Assembly (NCBI GenBank): GCA_938074045.1
Contig: CALJGI010000022.1
Coordinates: forward strand, 20,443 to 84,442
Length of the DNA: 64,000 nucleotides
Direction of reading: 5' to 3'
Origin: an uncultured Halieaceae bacterium
GTDB taxonomy: Bacteria; Pseudomonadota; Gammaproteobacteria; Pseudomonadales; Halieaceae
The notes under the pieces are model-generated. The model did no database searches and was not told the origin of the DNA. It saw only the letters and a program-made list of their open reading frames with translations. A program made the translations under genes and the position numbers. Each line of letters starts with the position of its first letter. Position 1 is the first letter of the stretch. Shown one piece after another: positions 63,774 through 64,000 of the stretch.

Positions 63774-64000
63774 GTGATGCGCCTCCCTGACGCCGATCAT
63801 ACAACCAGATTAGGCCGAACACAGGCAACAGCAACAGCGGTACTATGGCGACAGACTGAAACGACTCCACCGAGGCATAGCGCACGACTTCTACCATGGC
63901 TTCCGGTGACAACGTGGCCAACTTATCAGCACCACCCGCGGCTTCCGCCTTGGCGTTGTCAAATATGGCGCCCATTTGCGGTAACACATACTGTATGGCC
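63763..64000 (-). CDS. C-terminal end of a membrane transporter, probably MFS (partial)
   Basis: The frame is open to the right edge of the window, so only the last 78 residues are seen. They read as a periplasmic loop (FDNAKAEAAGGADKLATLSP, then EAMVEVVRYASVESFQSVAI) followed by a final helix PLLLLPVFGLIWLYDRRQGG. This resembles the end of major facilitator transporters; the visible part is too short for certainty. It is the upstream gene of the GMC cluster and may import or export its substrate. Confidence 0.6.
   Translation of the reverse strand, partial: AIQYVLPQMGAIFDNAKAEAAGGADKLATLSPEAMVEVVRYASVESFQSVAIVPLLLLPVFGLIWLYDRRQGGASHGG

Overview
The window reads as a chromosomal segment of a marine gammaproteobacterium. 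Gene families and order from topA to pgsA follow the Pseudomonas/Cellvibrionales pattern: topA, lexA, an MTA/MTI phosphorylase, csiV, mfd, gap, nqrABCDEF-apbE-nqrM, lolCDE, DUF2062, comEC, exbBD, msbA, lpxK, kdsB, murB, and uvrC-pgsA. The Na+-translocating NADH dehydrogenase, LPS and outer-membrane lipoprotein genes, a sulfatase next to uronate catabolism, and a 'KHPL...GDIV' type lipoprotein fit the OM60/Halieaceae-like marine clade. That placement is inferred from gene content only.

Layout. 1-6.6 kb: a MoxR ATPase cut by the left edge plus its VWA partner, an RNA methyltransferase with an IclR regulator, an ammonium channel, a small glutaredoxin and a universal stress protein. 6.6-18.9 kb: DNA topology and repair (topA, lexA with two SOS boxes, mfd) with a mechanosensitive channel, a purine nucleoside phosphorylase, csiV and a long-form GAPDH. 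19-26.2 kb: a complete Na+-NQR operon including both flavin and iron-delivery maturation genes. 26.2-38.7 kb: cell envelope block (LolCDE, ComEC, ExbBD, MsbA, LpxK, KdsB, MurB). 38.7-45.1 kb: uvrC, pgsA, a decayed tRNA-Gly, a YadGH exporter, queF, and tRNA-Ser followed by an unusual tandem structured repeat. 45.1-64 kb: an accessory region with a luciferase-like oxidoreductase, an ABA4-like membrane protein, uronate catabolism (uxuB divergent from uxaC-uxuA) with a sulfatase, a haloalkane dehalogenase, an amidohydrolase, a secreted DUF3604 protein, a PQQ dehydrogenase with a c-type heme, a thrombospondin-type-3 repeat lipoprotein broken by one stop codon, and a GMC oxidoreductase cluster truncated by the right edge.

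How the genes work together. NQR is encoded with its maturation factors (ApbE attaches FMN; NqrM is needed for iron centre assembly). LolCDE and MsbA/LpxK/KdsB build the outer membrane. UxaC, UxuB and UxuA convert glucuronate to 2-keto-3-deoxygluconate, and the neighbouring sulfatase suggests sulfated algal uronides as a source (inference). The most unusual sequence features are the tandem element after tRNA-Ser, which repeats the tRNA 3' end and keeps hairpins whose stems differ between copies, the tRNA-Gly relic after pgsA, and the lipoprotein gene with a single in-frame TAA after a good promoter and leader.
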